This document shows, piece after piece, positions 18,395 through 27,501 of a stretch of 64,000 bases of DNA. The stretch comes from Stappia sp. (GTDB taxonomy: Bacteria; Pseudomonadota; Alphaproteobacteria; Rhizobiales; Stappiaceae). The stretch is from contig NZ_CP157793.1 in assembly GCF_040110915.1 (NCBI RefSeq), forward strand, positions 4,299,001 to 4,363,000, written 5' to 3'. Below the pieces are notes generated by a model. It was given only the letters and a program-made list of their open reading frames with translations. It was not told the DNA's origin and did not search any database. The position numbers and the translations under genes were made by a program. Numbering within the stretch: the first letter of the stretch is position 1; every line of letters begins with the position of its first letter.

Positions 18395-18961
18395 ATGAAG
18401 GCAACCGTCAGCCGTTTGCAGGCGAACTGGGTTTACGGCGGCGCCCTCGCGGGGCTCGGCCTTCTGGTGTTGACGCCGCTCCTGACGGTGGCGTGGCCGC
18501 TGGGCGAGCGCCTGGTCTGGCTTGTCCTGCCCGTTTACATGCTGCATCAGCTCGAGGAACATGACGGCGATCGGTTCCGTCACTTCGTCAACGCCACCAT
18601 AGGCGGCGGGCGGGAGGCCTTGAGCGTGCGCGATGTCTTCGTGATCAACGTCTTCGGCGTGTGGGGGGTCATGGTCGTGACGCTCTGGCTGATGCGGGAC
18701 CTCGCGTCGGGCTGGGGCCTGATCGGGATCTACCTCGTGCTGGTCAACGCGGTCCTGCATCTGGTGCAGGCGCTTGTCATGCGGCGCGCCAATCCGGGGC
18801 TCTGGACGGCGCTCGTCCTGTTCCTGCCACTCGGATGCTGGGGCCTTGCCGAACTTGCCCCTTCGGCGACGCTTTCCGTGCACGCCGTTTCGCTGGCCGC
18901 AGTCGTCGCCCTGCACGGCGCCATCGTGGTCAACGTCCGCCGCAGGCTGGCGCACGTCTGA
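18395..18961 (+). CDS. HXXEE domain membrane protein
   Basis: 188 residues with about five hydrophobic segments. HQLEEH at 51-56 matches the HxxEE motif that names this domain of unknown function, and further histidines (VLHLVQAL, VALHGAI) occur in later helices, suggesting a membrane metal site. The start at 18395 follows GAGGAGAGGCAGG. It lies between sucB and a LysE-type gene; no link to the TCA cycle is evident. Confidence 0.75.
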   Translation: MKATVSRLQANWVYGGALAGLGLLVLTPLLTVAWPLGERLVWLVLPVYMLHQLEEHDGDRFRHFVNATIGGGREALSVRDVFVINVFGVWGVMVVTLWLMRDLASGWGLIGIYLVLVNAVLHLVQALVMRRANPGLWTALVLFLPLGCWGLAELAPSATLSVHAVSLAAVVALHGAIVVNVRRRLAHV

Positions 18962-18977
18962 GGGGGGGAGAATACCG

Positions 18978-19592
18978 ATGGGACCGGAGTTTCTTCTGAC
19001 CGCCCTTGTGGTGGTGCTCGCGCCTGGAACCGGCGTGGTCTACACGGTGGCGACCGGGCTCGCACGCGGCCGGCTTCCGGGCATTGCGGCGGCATTCGGC
19101 TGCACCCTCGGCATTGTTCCCGCGCTGCTCGCGGCAATGTTCGGTCTGGCGGCCCTGCTTCATGCCAGCGCGCTTGCCTTCCAGGTCCTGAAATACGCCG
19201 GCGCCGCCTATCTTTTCTATCTCGCCTGGCAGGCGCTGCGTCAGGGTGGCCCGCTTGCCCTTGATCGCGAGGCGGCCGGTCCGGCGGATCTCGGCGCAGT
19301 GGCGTTCAACGGGTTTCTCATCAATGTGCTGAACCCGAAGCTGTCGCTGTTCTTTCTGGCCTTCCTGCCTCAGTTCGTCAGCCCGCAGGCCGGTCCGGTC
19401 ACGCTGCAGGTGCTCGGACTTGGCGGGGTCTTCATGGGGCTGACGCTGGTGGTTTTCATCGGCTACGGTCTGTTCGCCGCGGCAGTGGGGGCAAGGCTCC
19501 TGGCGAGCCGGCGTGCCATGGCTTGGATCGGACGCACGGTTGCCGTTGCCTTTGCAGGCTTCGGTCTCAGGCTGGCCCTTTCCGAGCGCTAA
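18978..19592 (+). CDS. LysE/RhtB family exporter
   Basis: 204 residues, about six membrane segments. The N-terminal LVVVLAPGTGVVYTVATGLARG and the motif LKYAGAAYLFYLAWQALRQG, followed by FLINVLNPKLSLFFLAFLPQ, define LysE/RhtB amino-acid and homoserine-lactone exporters. Substrate unknown. Starts 16 bases after the HXXEE gene behind GGGGGGGAG, so the two are probably co-transcribed. A second family member lies between recF and gyrB. Confidence 0.9.
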   Translation: MGPEFLLTALVVVLAPGTGVVYTVATGLARGRLPGIAAAFGCTLGIVPALLAAMFGLAALLHASALAFQVLKYAGAAYLFYLAWQALRQGGPLALDREAAGPADLGAVAFNGFLINVLNPKLSLFFLAFLPQFVSPQAGPVTLQVLGLGGVFMGLTLVVFIGYGLFAAAVGARLLASRRAMAWIGRTVAVAFAGFGLRLALSER

Positions 19593-19753
19593 GGCCGGCC
19601 GACGAACAGACAAGAGAAAGCGGATCCGCGCCCCCGGGCGTCCGGTTTCGCACCTGAGCGCGGTGCCAGGGCTTTCACGCCGGATCGCGCAACACGATGT
19701 CCAGAGGCCGGCCGTTTGACGCCGGCGTGCCGCGAACAATGAGGCGACTTGCA

Positions 19754-21163
19754 ATGGCAGACTATGATCTTCTCGTCATCGGAACCGGCCCCGGGGGCTA
19801 TGTCTGCGCCGTCAAGGCGGCCCAGCTCGGCCTGAAGGTGGCGGTGGTCGAAAAGCGCGCCACCCATGGCGGCACCTGCCTGAACATCGGCTGCATCCCG
19901 TCCAAGGCGCTGCTGCACACCTCGGAACTCTTCGAGGAGGCCGGCCACAGCTTCGAGGGCTTCGGCATCAAGGTGAACAAGCCGAAGCTCGATCTGAAGG
20001 CGATGATGGGCCACAAGCAGAAGACCATCGACGCGAACGTCGGCGGCATCGACTACCTGTTCAAGAAGAACAAGATCACGGCCCATCACGGCACGGGCCG
20101 CATCCTCGCGCCGGGCAAGGTCGAGGTGAAGGCCGAGGACGGCTCGACCGAGATCCTGGAAGCCACCTCCATCGTCATCGCGACGGGCTCCGACGTGGCG
20201 CCGCTGCCGGGCGTTGAGATCGACGAGAAGCAGATCGTCTCCTCCACCGGCGCGCTGGAGCTGGAGAAGGTGCCGAACCGTCTGGTGGTGGTCGGCGCCG
20301 GCGTGATCGGTCTGGAGCTCGGCTCGGTCTGGCGCCGGTTGGGCGCCGAGGTCACGGTCGTGGAGTTCATGGACAAGATCCTCGGGCCGATGGACGCCGA
20401 CGTGTCGCGCAACTTCCAGCGCATCCTCAAGAAGCAGGGCCTGGAGTTCAAGCTGTCCTCCAAGGTCACGGCGGTCGAGAAGAAGGGCAAGCAGCTGGCC
20501 GTCACCGTCGAGCCGGTCGAGGGCGGCGAGGCGGCCGCCGAGACGCTTGAGGCCGATGTGGTGCTGGTCGCGATCGGCCGCCGTCCGGTGACGGAGGGGC
20601 TTGGTCTCGACGAGATCGGCGTGGCCCGCGACGGACGCGGCCGGATCGAGACCGACGCGCATTACAAGACCAATGTCGACGGCATCTATGCGATCGGCGA
20701 CGTGATCGCCGGGCCGATGCTGGCCCACAAGGCCGAGGACGAGGGCGTGGCGCTGGCCGAGATCCTCGCCGGTCAGGCCGGTCACGTGAACTACGGCGTG
20801 ATCCCCGGCGTGGTCTACACCAGCCCCGAGGTCGCCGAGGTCGGCAAGACCGAGGAGCAGCTCAAGGCCGAGGGCATCGACTACAAGGTCGGCAAGTTCT
20901 CCTTCATGGCCAACGGCCGCGCCAAGGCGATGGGTCACGCCGACGGTTTCGTGAAGGTGCTGGCGGATGCCAGGACCGACCGGGTGCTCGGCGTGCACAT
21001 CATCGGCCACGGCGCCGGCGAAATGATCCACGAGGCGGCGGTGCTGATGGAGTTCGGCGGCTCGTCGGAGGATCTGGGGCGCACCTGCCATGCCCATCCG
21101 ACGATGAGCGAGGCGGTGAAGGAAGCGGCCATGGCCGCCTTCGCCAAGCCGATCCACGCCTGA
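19754..21163 (+). CDS. lpdA: Dihydrolipoyl dehydrogenase E3
   Basis: 469-residue FAD enzyme that reoxidises the lipoyl groups of the 2-oxoglutarate dehydrogenase complex. FAD motif LLVIGTGPGGYVCAVKAA; redox-active pair in GGTCLNIGCIPSK; NAD motif VVVGAGVIGLELGS; C-terminal catalytic HAHPTMSEAVKEA. The start at 19754 follows GAGGCGACTTGC. Probably expressed with the sucAB genes despite the two membrane-protein genes in between. Confidence 0.97.
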   Translation: MADYDLLVIGTGPGGYVCAVKAAQLGLKVAVVEKRATHGGTCLNIGCIPSKALLHTSELFEEAGHSFEGFGIKVNKPKLDLKAMMGHKQKTIDANVGGIDYLFKKNKITAHHGTGRILAPGKVEVKAEDGSTEILEATSIVIATGSDVAPLPGVEIDEKQIVSSTGALELEKVPNRLVVVGAGVIGLELGSVWRRLGAEVTVVEFMDKILGPMDADVSRNFQRILKKQGLEFKLSSKVTAVEKKGKQLAVTVEPVEGGEAAAETLEADVVLVAIGRRPVTEGLGLDEIGVARDGRGRIETDAHYKTNVDGIYAIGDVIAGPMLAHKAEDEGVALAEILAGQAGHVNYGVIPGVVYTSPEVAEVGKTEEQLKAEGIDYKVGKFSFMANGRAKAMGHADGFVKVLADARTDRVLGVHIIGHGAGEMIHEAAVLMEFGGSSEDLGRTCHAHPTMSEAVKEAAMAAFAKPIHA

Positions 21164-21210
21164 CCGGCGCATGTTGCCGCCCCGTGCGGGCGGCGACACG
21201 CTCTTGCAAA

Positions 21211-21248
21211 AACGCCCGCCGTCGCGAGACGGCGGGCGTTGTGTTTTC
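21211..21248. terminator. Strong bidirectional terminator after lpdA
   Basis: 13-bp perfect stem (AACGCCCGCCGTC and its complement) with a GCGA loop, flanked by A-rich sequence on the left and TT-GTGTTTTC on the right, so it can work on both strands. It separates lpdA (+) from the minus-strand gene at 21319. Confidence 0.88.
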
Positions 21249-21318
21249 AAACCGGGGGTGCCCCGCCGGGTTTGGGAAGGCACATGCCCCGGCGCGCGAG
21301 GTGGGATCCGCGCGCGGA

Positions 21319-21561
21319 TCACTCCGCCGCCGGCATCTCCGTTTCCTGCGGCGGGCGCGCCTTGGCGTCCTCCTGCTTGATCACCAGCTCGTCCAGGTCG
21401 TTGGTGGCGATCGCGGTGGACGGCGCGGTCTCCATGGAGGCCATCGTCGACATTTTCGCTTTCGAGTCGGCCATCTTGCCCCAGTTGCACTCGGCAATGG
21501 CAGGGGCGGTCGACAGGGCGATCAGGGCGGTCATGCCCGTCAGTCCGGCTAGCAGTCGCAT
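21319..21561 (-). CDS. Small secreted protein of unknown function
   Basis: 80 residues. A clean signal peptide (MRLLAGLTGMTALIALSTA, cleavage after APAIA) leaves a mature peptide of about 58 residues with a single Cys (ECNWGKMAD), a Met/Ser/Thr-rich middle and an acidic Pro-rich tail. No recognised domain. The start is supported by GGAGGAGAACAGC. Likely periplasmic; similar short proteins occur as unannotated genes in related genomes, by inference only. Confidence 0.7.
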   Translation of the reverse strand: MRLLAGLTGMTALIALSTAPAIAECNWGKMADSKAKMSTMASMETAPSTAIATNDLDELVIKQEDAKARPPQETEMPAAE

Positions 21562-21886
21562 GCTGTTCTCCTCCAGTTGCGTCCCGGTCGCGTAAACCTC
21601 CCGGCCTCCGCGTCCCGACAGTCGCCGGAACGGCTGTCGGTCGAGGGAAGCGCGGACCTGCGGACCGGATGGCGCGTCTGCGCCGGCCCCTCTGGTGGCC
21701 GGAGCGGACGTGGCCGGGTCACGGTCGGCGGGCCTGTCCGGAACCCGCCGGTCAAGCGTCACGGCGCCCGTGGAAGGTGGTGCCGGCCTGCCGCCAGGCT
21801 GGCCGGATTTGCGGGCGACGCTACGTCAAGCTTGGGGCAGGGGTCGACGTGCGACCAGTCCCGGCGGGGAGAAAACCCGTCCGGCC
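21562..21886. other. Intergenic region between two minus-strand secreted-protein genes
   Basis: 325 bases of high-G+C sequence. It should contain the promoter of the small secreted protein gene. I see no terminator with a T-tract, no clear promoter and no conserved frame. Confidence 0.4.
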
Positions 21887-22351
21887 TTATTCCCGGGCGA
21901 GTATCGCGGCGTGATAGGAATCGGGCTCGGTCGGGTCGTGCGGATCGATGGTCACCAGCGCCTCGATCCGCCGTCCCATGAAGATGACCTGGATTTCCCG
22001 GGCGCCGAAAAAGCCGGGAAAGCGGGCGATGAGCCGGCCGCCGGCGGTGCGATAGGCCGGCTGCCATCCCCATTTGCAGTCGCGCGGCGAGCAGCGGGTG
22101 AAGGCCCGCATGCGCACCGCCGCGCGCACGTTCTCGCCCTCGCCCTCGCAGAAGCTTTCGATCTCGATGCGCCGGATCTGCCTGACCTCGGCCATGTCGT
22201 TGATCCAGACGCCCGCCTCGGGGGTGCGACAGACGTACTCGGCCTGCGTCTGGGCTTGTGCACGCGTCTGGGCATGCGCCGGCGCGGTCGCGGCAAGCGT
22301 GGCGACGAGGCCTCCAAGAACGATGAGCGCGCGGGCAAATCGGGTCTCCAT
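21887..22351 (-). CDS. Secreted protein of unknown function
   Basis: 154 residues with a signal peptide (ALIVLGGLVATLAATAPAHA) and a Gln/Ala-rich start to the mature protein. The body has four cysteines (VCRTPEAG, SFCEGEGE, TRCSPRDCKWGW), which could form two disulfides in the periplasm, and a beta-rich C-terminal half (IQVIFMGRRIEALVTI). I do not recognise the family. Start ATG 22351; a longer start at 22417 would hide the signal peptide behind a charged leader. Confidence 0.72.
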   Translation of the reverse strand: METRFARALIVLGGLVATLAATAPAHAQTRAQAQTQAEYVCRTPEAGVWINDMAEVRQIRRIEIESFCEGEGENVRAAVRMRAFTRCSPRDCKWGWQPAYRTAGGRLIARFPGFFGAREIQVIFMGRRIEALVTIDPHDPTEPDSYHAAILARE

Positions 22352-22413
22352 CTCGGGAATTTGGGGCTCTGTGCGCCCGACTGCAACCGAAACCGGACAA
22401 AAGCCTGCGCGAT

Positions 22414-23403
22414 TCAACCGGACCCCACGGATTTGGGCGTTCGGCCGGCGGCGCGCCGGCCGCGCGGGTGGGCCGTGTCATAGGCCGCGAGCAGGCGGGC
22501 CTCGTCGACCTCGGTATAGACCTGCGTGGTCGAGAGGCTGGCATGCCCCAGCAGTTCCTGGATGGTGCGCAGATCGCCGCCGCCGGCGAGCAGATGGGTG
22601 GCGAAGGAGTGGCGCAGCGCATGCGGCGTGGCGCTGTCCGGCAGTCCGAGCGCACCGCGCAGCCGCGCCATGGCGTATTGCACGATGCGCGGGCTGAGCG
22701 GTCCGCCGCGCGCGCCCAGAAAAAGCGGCCCCTCCGGCTCCGGCGTGAAGGGGCAGAGCGCCAGATAGGCCGCGACCGCCTCGCCGACCACCGGCAGCAC
22801 CGGCACGAGGCGCGTGCGCCCGCCCTTGCCGGTGATCCTGAGCGTTTCGGTGCCGGGAGTGGGCGCGCTGCGCCCGGTGAGCGACAGGGCCTCGGAAATG
22901 CGCAGGCCGCAGCCGTAAAGGAGCGTCAGGACGGCGGCGTTGCGCGCCGCGATCCAGGGCTCGGCGTCGAGCCCGCTGTCGGCATCGACGAGGGTCAGCG
23001 CCTCGTCCGCCCGGACGGGCTTGGGCAGCGCGCGCTTCAGGCGCGGCGCGCGCACCGCGCCGGCGGCCGTCGCGTCGATGTCGCCGCGCCGTTCCAGAAA
23101 GCCGAGGAAGGAGCGCAGGCCCGACAGGCCGCGCGCCAGCGAGCGGCTTTCCGCGCCGGCCCGGCGCCGTTCGGCCAGAAAGCCGCGAAAATCGCGCGGG
23201 CTGAGCCGGTCGAGATCGGAAATCGCCGGCGGCGCGCCCAGATGCATCGTGAGAAAGCGCAGGAACTGGCGCACGTCGCGCTCATAGGCGACGAGCGTCT
23301 TGTCCGCCAACCGCCGCTCCGACCCCAGATGGTCGAGCCACTGGCTCACGGCGGCGTTGACGTCCGGCCTGGCACAGACGAGGAGGGCGGCGGCATCGGT
23401 CAT
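22414..23403 (-). CDS. xerC: Tyrosine recombinase XerC
   Basis: 329-residue site-specific recombinase that, with XerD, resolves chromosome dimers at dif. The N-terminal SAM-like core-binding domain covers about 15-105; the catalytic domain shows Arg in CGLRISEAL, Lys in ITGKGGRTR, TPHALRHSFATH, LGHASL and the nucleophile Y296 in TQVYTE. Call of XerC rather than XerD rests on the neighbourhood with priA and lpdA, common for xerC in Rhizobiales. C-terminal 20 residues are Arg/Gly-rich. Confidence 0.88.
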   Translation of the reverse strand: MTDAAALLVCARPDVNAAVSQWLDHLGSERRLADKTLVAYERDVRQFLRFLTMHLGAPPAISDLDRLSPRDFRGFLAERRRAGAESRSLARGLSGLRSFLGFLERRGDIDATAAGAVRAPRLKRALPKPVRADEALTLVDADSGLDAEPWIAARNAAVLTLLYGCGLRISEALSLTGRSAPTPGTETLRITGKGGRTRLVPVLPVVGEAVAAYLALCPFTPEPEGPLFLGARGGPLSPRIVQYAMARLRGALGLPDSATPHALRHSFATHLLAGGGDLRTIQELLGHASLSTTQVYTEVDEARLLAAYDTAHPRGRRAAGRTPKSVGSG

Positions 23404-23420
23404 GCCGCCGAGTGTGCCCT

Positions 23421-23448
23421 GCGGCGGTTAACAGAAATTAACCGCCGC
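23421..23448 (-). other. Perfect palindrome between the transaldolase gene and xerC
   Basis: Inverted repeat with 11-bp arms, GCGGCGGTTAA and TTAACCGCCGC, around CAGAAA, ending 18 bases before the xerC start. It may be an mRNA stem-loop or a dyad operator. No T-tract follows on either strand. Confidence 0.6.
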
Positions 23449-23495
23449 CGTGGCTTGAGGGCCGCGCGCGAGTTGCGAGCGCGCGACACGGGACC

Positions 23496-24149
23496 TCAGA
23501 GAATGCTCTGGCCGGTCTTGGCCCAGTCGGCGAGGAACTGCTCGAGACCCTTGTCGGTGAGCGGATGCTTGACCAGGCCCTTGAGCACCGCCGGCGGCAC
23601 GGTGGCGACATCGGCGCCTGCGAGCGCGCAGTCCTTGACGTGGTTGGCGCTGCGGATCGAGGCGGCGAGCACTTCCGTGTCGAAGGCGTAATTGTCGTAG
23701 ATCACGCGGATTTCGCGGATCAACTCCATGCCGTCGACATGCACGTCGTCGAGCCGGCCGATGAAGGGCGAGATGAAGCTCGCGCCCGCCTTGGCGGCGA
23801 GAAGCGCCTGATTGGCGGAAAAGCACAGGGTGACGTTGACCATGTGGCCGTCGTCGGTGAGCGCGCGGCAGGCCTTGAGCCCGTCGAGCGTCAGCGGCAG
23901 CTTGATCGCGATGTTGTCGGCTATGCCTGCGAGCTTGCGCCCTTCCGCGATCATCGCGTCGGCCTCGGTGGCGGTCACTTCCGCCGAGACCGGGCCCTCG
24001 ACCAGCGCGCAGATTTCCTCGATCACCTCGCGCATCGGCCGGCCCGACTTGAGGATCAGCGAGGGATTGGTGGTCACGCCATCGAGCAGGCCCGTGGCGG
24101 CGAGGTCCTTGATTTCCGAGGTGTCGGCGGTATCGACGAAGAACTTCAT
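23496..24149 (-). CDS. fsa: Transaldolase / fructose-6-phosphate aldolase family protein
   Basis: 217 residues, the size of the short TalC/Fsa class. The N-terminus MKFFVDTADTSEIKDL, VTTNPSLILKSG, the Schiff-base lysine K83 in NIAIKLPLT, and FISPFIGRLDD are the class motifs. It transfers dihydroxyacetone in the pentose phosphate pathway or cleaves fructose 6-phosphate; annotations for this subclass are mixed. Co-directional with xerC and divergent from priA, as in related genomes. Confidence 0.9.
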   Translation of the reverse strand: MKFFVDTADTSEIKDLAATGLLDGVTTNPSLILKSGRPMREVIEEICALVEGPVSAEVTATEADAMIAEGRKLAGIADNIAIKLPLTLDGLKACRALTDDGHMVNVTLCFSANQALLAAKAGASFISPFIGRLDDVHVDGMELIREIRVIYDNYAFDTEVLAASIRSANHVKDCALAGADVATVPPAVLKGLVKHPLTDKGLEQFLADWAKTGQSIL

Positions 24150-24399
24150 GAGAGCGTCGGCTCCTGTAACGGATACGGATGACGGGCGCATTTGACGAAA
24201 GGACGCAAAGCGCGGGACAAGAACGGCACGGCGGTCGGCCGCCGGCGCCGGTCTTCCCTGCCGCCTCCCTTGCTGCAGTCGCCCGTTTCCATAGCCTAGG
24301 ATGGCGGGCGACGACACCCCCGATTCGCGCAAGCCCCCGGCGATGCCGGCGGGCGGCGCCGCGACCCGGCCCCTTGCGCGGCCGTGCGAACGAAGGACC

Positions 24400-26706
24400 A
24401 TGACCGCTTCCCGCCCCCCTCCCAAGGTGCAGACGCCCGAGAGGCAGACGCCCGCCACGTCCAGGACACCCGGGACGCCGGCCGCCGCCGATCTGTTCGG
24501 CGCGCCCCATCCGCAGGCGCCGGAGGGGGGGCCGCCGACCTGCGTTCAGGTGCTGCTGCCGGTCGCCATCGGCGCCGCCTATACCTATCGCGTTCCGCCA
24601 GGGGTCTGCGTGCGTCCCGGCTCCATCGTGCGCGTGCCGCTTGGTCCGCGCGAGGTGATCGGGGCCGTGTGGTCTCTGGAGGCGCCCGAGGGCGCCGCGC
24701 CGGCGCGGCTCAAGGACATTCTCCACGTCTACGATGATACGCCGCCGCTCGCCGACGATCTGCGCGCGCTGGTCGACTGGGTGGCCAACTGGACGCTGGC
24801 CGCGCCGGGCATGGTGCTGCGCATGGTGTTGCGCTCCCCCGAGGCGCTGGAGCCGGAAGCCCCGGTCCCCGGCGTGCGGCGGGTCGAGGGCGCGCCCCTG
24901 CCGGGACGGGCGACACCGGCGCGCAAGCGGGTGCTGGAAACGCTCGACGACGGCATGGCCTGGACGAAGAGCGGGCTCGCCCATGCCGCCGGCGTCAGCC
25001 CCTCGGTGATCGACGGGCTCGTGGCGCAGGGCACGCTCGAGGTGGTGTCGATGCCCGCCCGCCCGCCGTTGCCCGCGCCCGATCCGGACTTCGCGCCACC
25101 GGTGCTCACGCCGGCGCAGGAAACGGCGGCCGCGCGGCTGCGGGAGGGAATCGGATCCGCCTTCCGGACGTTCCTGCTCGACGGCGTGACCGGCTCGGGC
25201 AAGACGGAGGTCTATTTCGAGGCGGTGGCGGCCGCGCTTCAGGCCGGCCGGCAGGCGCTGGTGCTGATCCCCGAGATCGCGCTGACCACGGCGTTTCTGG
25301 AGCGATTCGAACAGCGCTTCGCCACACGACCGGCCGAATGGCATTCGCAGATCACGCCCAAGGCCCGCGCCCGCATCTGGCGCGGCGTGACCACCGGCGA
25401 TGTCCGCGTCGTCGTGGGGGCGCGCTCCGCGTTGTTCCTGCCCTTTCGCGAGCTCGGCCTGATCGTCGTCGACGAGGAGCACGACGGCGCCTACAAGCAG
25501 GACGACCGGGTGCCCTACAACGCCCGCGACATGGCGGTGGTGCGTGGACATCTCGCCGGGTTTCCGGTGGTGCTCGCCTCCGCGACGCCCTCGGTCGAGA
25601 GCCAGGTCAACGCGCTCACGGGGCGCTACGAGCGGCTCGAACTGCCCGAGCGCGCCAGCGGCGCACCCATGCCCGAAATCTCCGTCATCGACCTCAGGCT
25701 CGACCGTCCCGAGCGCGGCCAGTTCCTGGCCCCGCCGCTGCGCTCGGCCATCGCCGAGACGGTCGCCGGCGGCGGGCAGGCGCTGTTGTTTCTCAACCGG
25801 CGCGGCTATGCGCCGCTGACCCTGTGCCGCTCCTGCGGTCACCGCTTCCAGTGCCCCAATTGCAGCGCCTGGCTGGTCGAGCACCGCTTTCAGGGCCGTC
25901 TCGTGTGTCACCATTGCGGTCACGCCGAGCCGGCGCCCGACCATTGCCCGGCCTGCGGCGACACCCAGTCGCTGGTTGCCTGCGGTCCCGGTGTCGAGCG
26001 GATCGCGGAAGAGGTCGCCGACGCCTTTCCGGAAGCGCGCGTGCTGGTGCTCTCCTCCGACATCCAGGGCGGCACGGAGCGCATGCGCCGGGAGATCCGG
26101 GTGATCGCGGAGGGCGGCGCGGATATCGTCGTCGGCACGCAACTGGTCGCCAAGGGGCACAATTTCCCGCTGATGCGGCTGGTCGGCGTGGTCGACGCCG
26201 ATCTTGGCCTTGCCCATGGCGACCCGCGCGCGGCCGAGCGCACCTTCCAGCTGCTCGCCCAGGTGACCGGGCGCGCCGGGCGCATCGGCGGTGGCGGTCG
26301 GGGGCTGCTGCAGACCCATGCGCCGGAGCATCCGGTGATCCGCGCGCTCGCCTCCGGCGACCGCAACGCCTTCTACGAGGCGGAGATCGCCGCCCGCCGC
26401 GCCGCCGGGCTGCCGCCCTTCGGCCGGCTGGCGGCGCTCATCGTGTCGGGGCCCGACAAGGCGGCGGCGCTCGCCCATGCGCAGGCGCTGGCGCGCGCCG
26501 CGCCCCATGTGGGCGAGCTGACCATCCTCGGGCCGGCCGAGGCCGCGCTGGCGCTGGTGCGCGGGCGCTACCGGTTCCGCCTGCTGGCGATGGCGCCGCG
26601 CGCCTTCGATCTCCAGGGCCATTTACGGGCCTGGCTGACGGCCGCGCCTCGGCCGCGCGGACAGATCCGCGTCCAGGTCGATATCGACCCGCAGAGCTTT
26701 TTGTGA
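24400..26706 (+). CDS. priA: Primosomal protein N' (replication restart helicase PriA)
   Basis: 768 residues with the 3'-end-binding N-terminal domain, a superfamily 2 helicase core (Walker A GVTGSGKTE, Walker B VVDEEHD) and eight cysteines in the paired zinc motifs CRSCGHRFQCPNC and CHHCG...CPACGD. It reloads the replisome at stalled forks. ATG 24400 behind CGAAGGACC is preferred; an in-frame ATG at 24301 would add 33 disordered residues. Confidence 0.93.
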   Translation: MTASRPPPKVQTPERQTPATSRTPGTPAAADLFGAPHPQAPEGGPPTCVQVLLPVAIGAAYTYRVPPGVCVRPGSIVRVPLGPREVIGAVWSLEAPEGAAPARLKDILHVYDDTPPLADDLRALVDWVANWTLAAPGMVLRMVLRSPEALEPEAPVPGVRRVEGAPLPGRATPARKRVLETLDDGMAWTKSGLAHAAGVSPSVIDGLVAQGTLEVVSMPARPPLPAPDPDFAPPVLTPAQETAAARLREGIGSAFRTFLLDGVTGSGKTEVYFEAVAAALQAGRQALVLIPEIALTTAFLERFEQRFATRPAEWHSQITPKARARIWRGVTTGDVRVVVGARSALFLPFRELGLIVVDEEHDGAYKQDDRVPYNARDMAVVRGHLAGFPVVLASATPSVESQVNALTGRYERLELPERASGAPMPEISVIDLRLDRPERGQFLAPPLRSAIAETVAGGGQALLFLNRRGYAPLTLCRSCGHRFQCPNCSAWLVEHRFQGRLVCHHCGHAEPAPDHCPACGDTQSLVACGPGVERIAEEVADAFPEARVLVLSSDIQGGTERMRREIRVIAEGGADIVVGTQLVAKGHNFPLMRLVGVVDADLGLAHGDPRAAERTFQLLAQVTGRAGRIGGGGRGLLQTHAPEHPVIRALASGDRNAFYEAEIAARRAAGLPPFGRLAALIVSGPDKAAALAHAQALARAAPHVGELTILGPAEAALALVRGRYRFRLLAMAPRAFDLQGHLRAWLTAAPRPRGQIRVQVDIDPQSFL

Positions 26707-26782
26707 GGGCCCGCGCGCGCCCTGCGAGGAGGGCTTCGACCTTTTTCCGCCACGATTGGCGCATTTGGGCCCTGTGGCTATG

Positions 26783-26811
26783 TTGCACCGCCTTGAGCCC
26801 TGTGGTAATCG
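26783..26811 (+). promoter_or_regulatory. Possible sigma-70 promoter for the atp operon
   Basis: TTGCAC at 26783 and TAATCG at 26806 with a 17-base spacer, 129 bases before atpH. The -35 is good and the -10 mediocre; there is no other candidate of this quality in the 234-base gap. Confidence 0.4.
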
Positions 26812-26940
26812 GAGCGCGGCTTTGAGGAAGCGACGGGACGCGCTGTCCCGCTCCGCCCAGAAAAGCGAAGATTTTCCAACGCCTTGCAATCAGCTTTGCT
26901 GAGAGCTCCGGCCTAATCCGCCTAAGAGAGCACGGACCCT

Positions 26941-27501
26941 GTGACCGACAACGTATCTCTCATTTCAGGTGTGGCTTCCCGTTATGCGACGGCGCTGCTC
27001 GACTTGGCAGAGGAGCAGGGCTCCGTGGCCGAGGTCGAGACGGCGCTTTCCGGGTTCGAGAAGCTGCTGACGGACAGCGACGACCTCAATCGTCTCGTCC
27101 ATAGCCCGGTGTTTTCCGCCGACGACCAACTCAAGGCGCTCAGCGCGATCCTCGACAAGGCCGGTCTGACCGGACTTGCGGCGAACTTCCTGCGGCTGGC
27201 GGCCAAGAACCGCCGCCTGTTCGCCGTTCCGGGCATGATCGCCGCCTTCCGCAGCGAGCTTGCCAAGCGGCGCGGCGAAGTGGCCGCCGACGTGGTCTCG
27301 GCGAGCGAATTGTCGGATGCGCAGCTGGCTTCCCTGAAGGAGGCGCTGAACGCGGCGACCGGCAAGACCGTGACGGTAACGACGAAGGTCGATCCCGCGC
27401 TGATCGGCGGCCTGGTGGTCAAGGTCGGCAGCCGCATGATCGACACGTCTCTCAAGACAAAACTCAATTCCCTCAAGTTCGCGATGAAAGAGGTCGGCTG
27501 A
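26941..27501 (+). CDS. atpH: ATP synthase F1 delta subunit
   Basis: 186 residues, starting with GTG. The N-terminal helical bundle (VASRYATALLDLAEEQ) and the C-terminal VDPALIGGLVVKVGSRMIDTS are standard. Delta links the F1 head to the peripheral stalk. First gene of atpHAGDC; its stop overlaps the atpA start (TGATG). Confidence 0.95.
   Translation: MTDNVSLISGVASRYATALLDLAEEQGSVAEVETALSGFEKLLTDSDDLNRLVHSPVFSADDQLKALSAILDKAGLTGLAANFLRLAAKNRRLFAVPGMIAAFRSELAKRRGEVAADVVSASELSDAQLASLKEALNAATGKTVTVTTKVDPALIGGLVVKVGSRMIDTSLKTKLNSLKFAMKEVG

Noticed and set aside
23428..23441. CtrA-binding site TTAA-N7-TTAA before xerC
   Set aside because: The two TTAA half-sites are 6 bases apart, not 7, and are explained by the palindrome arms.
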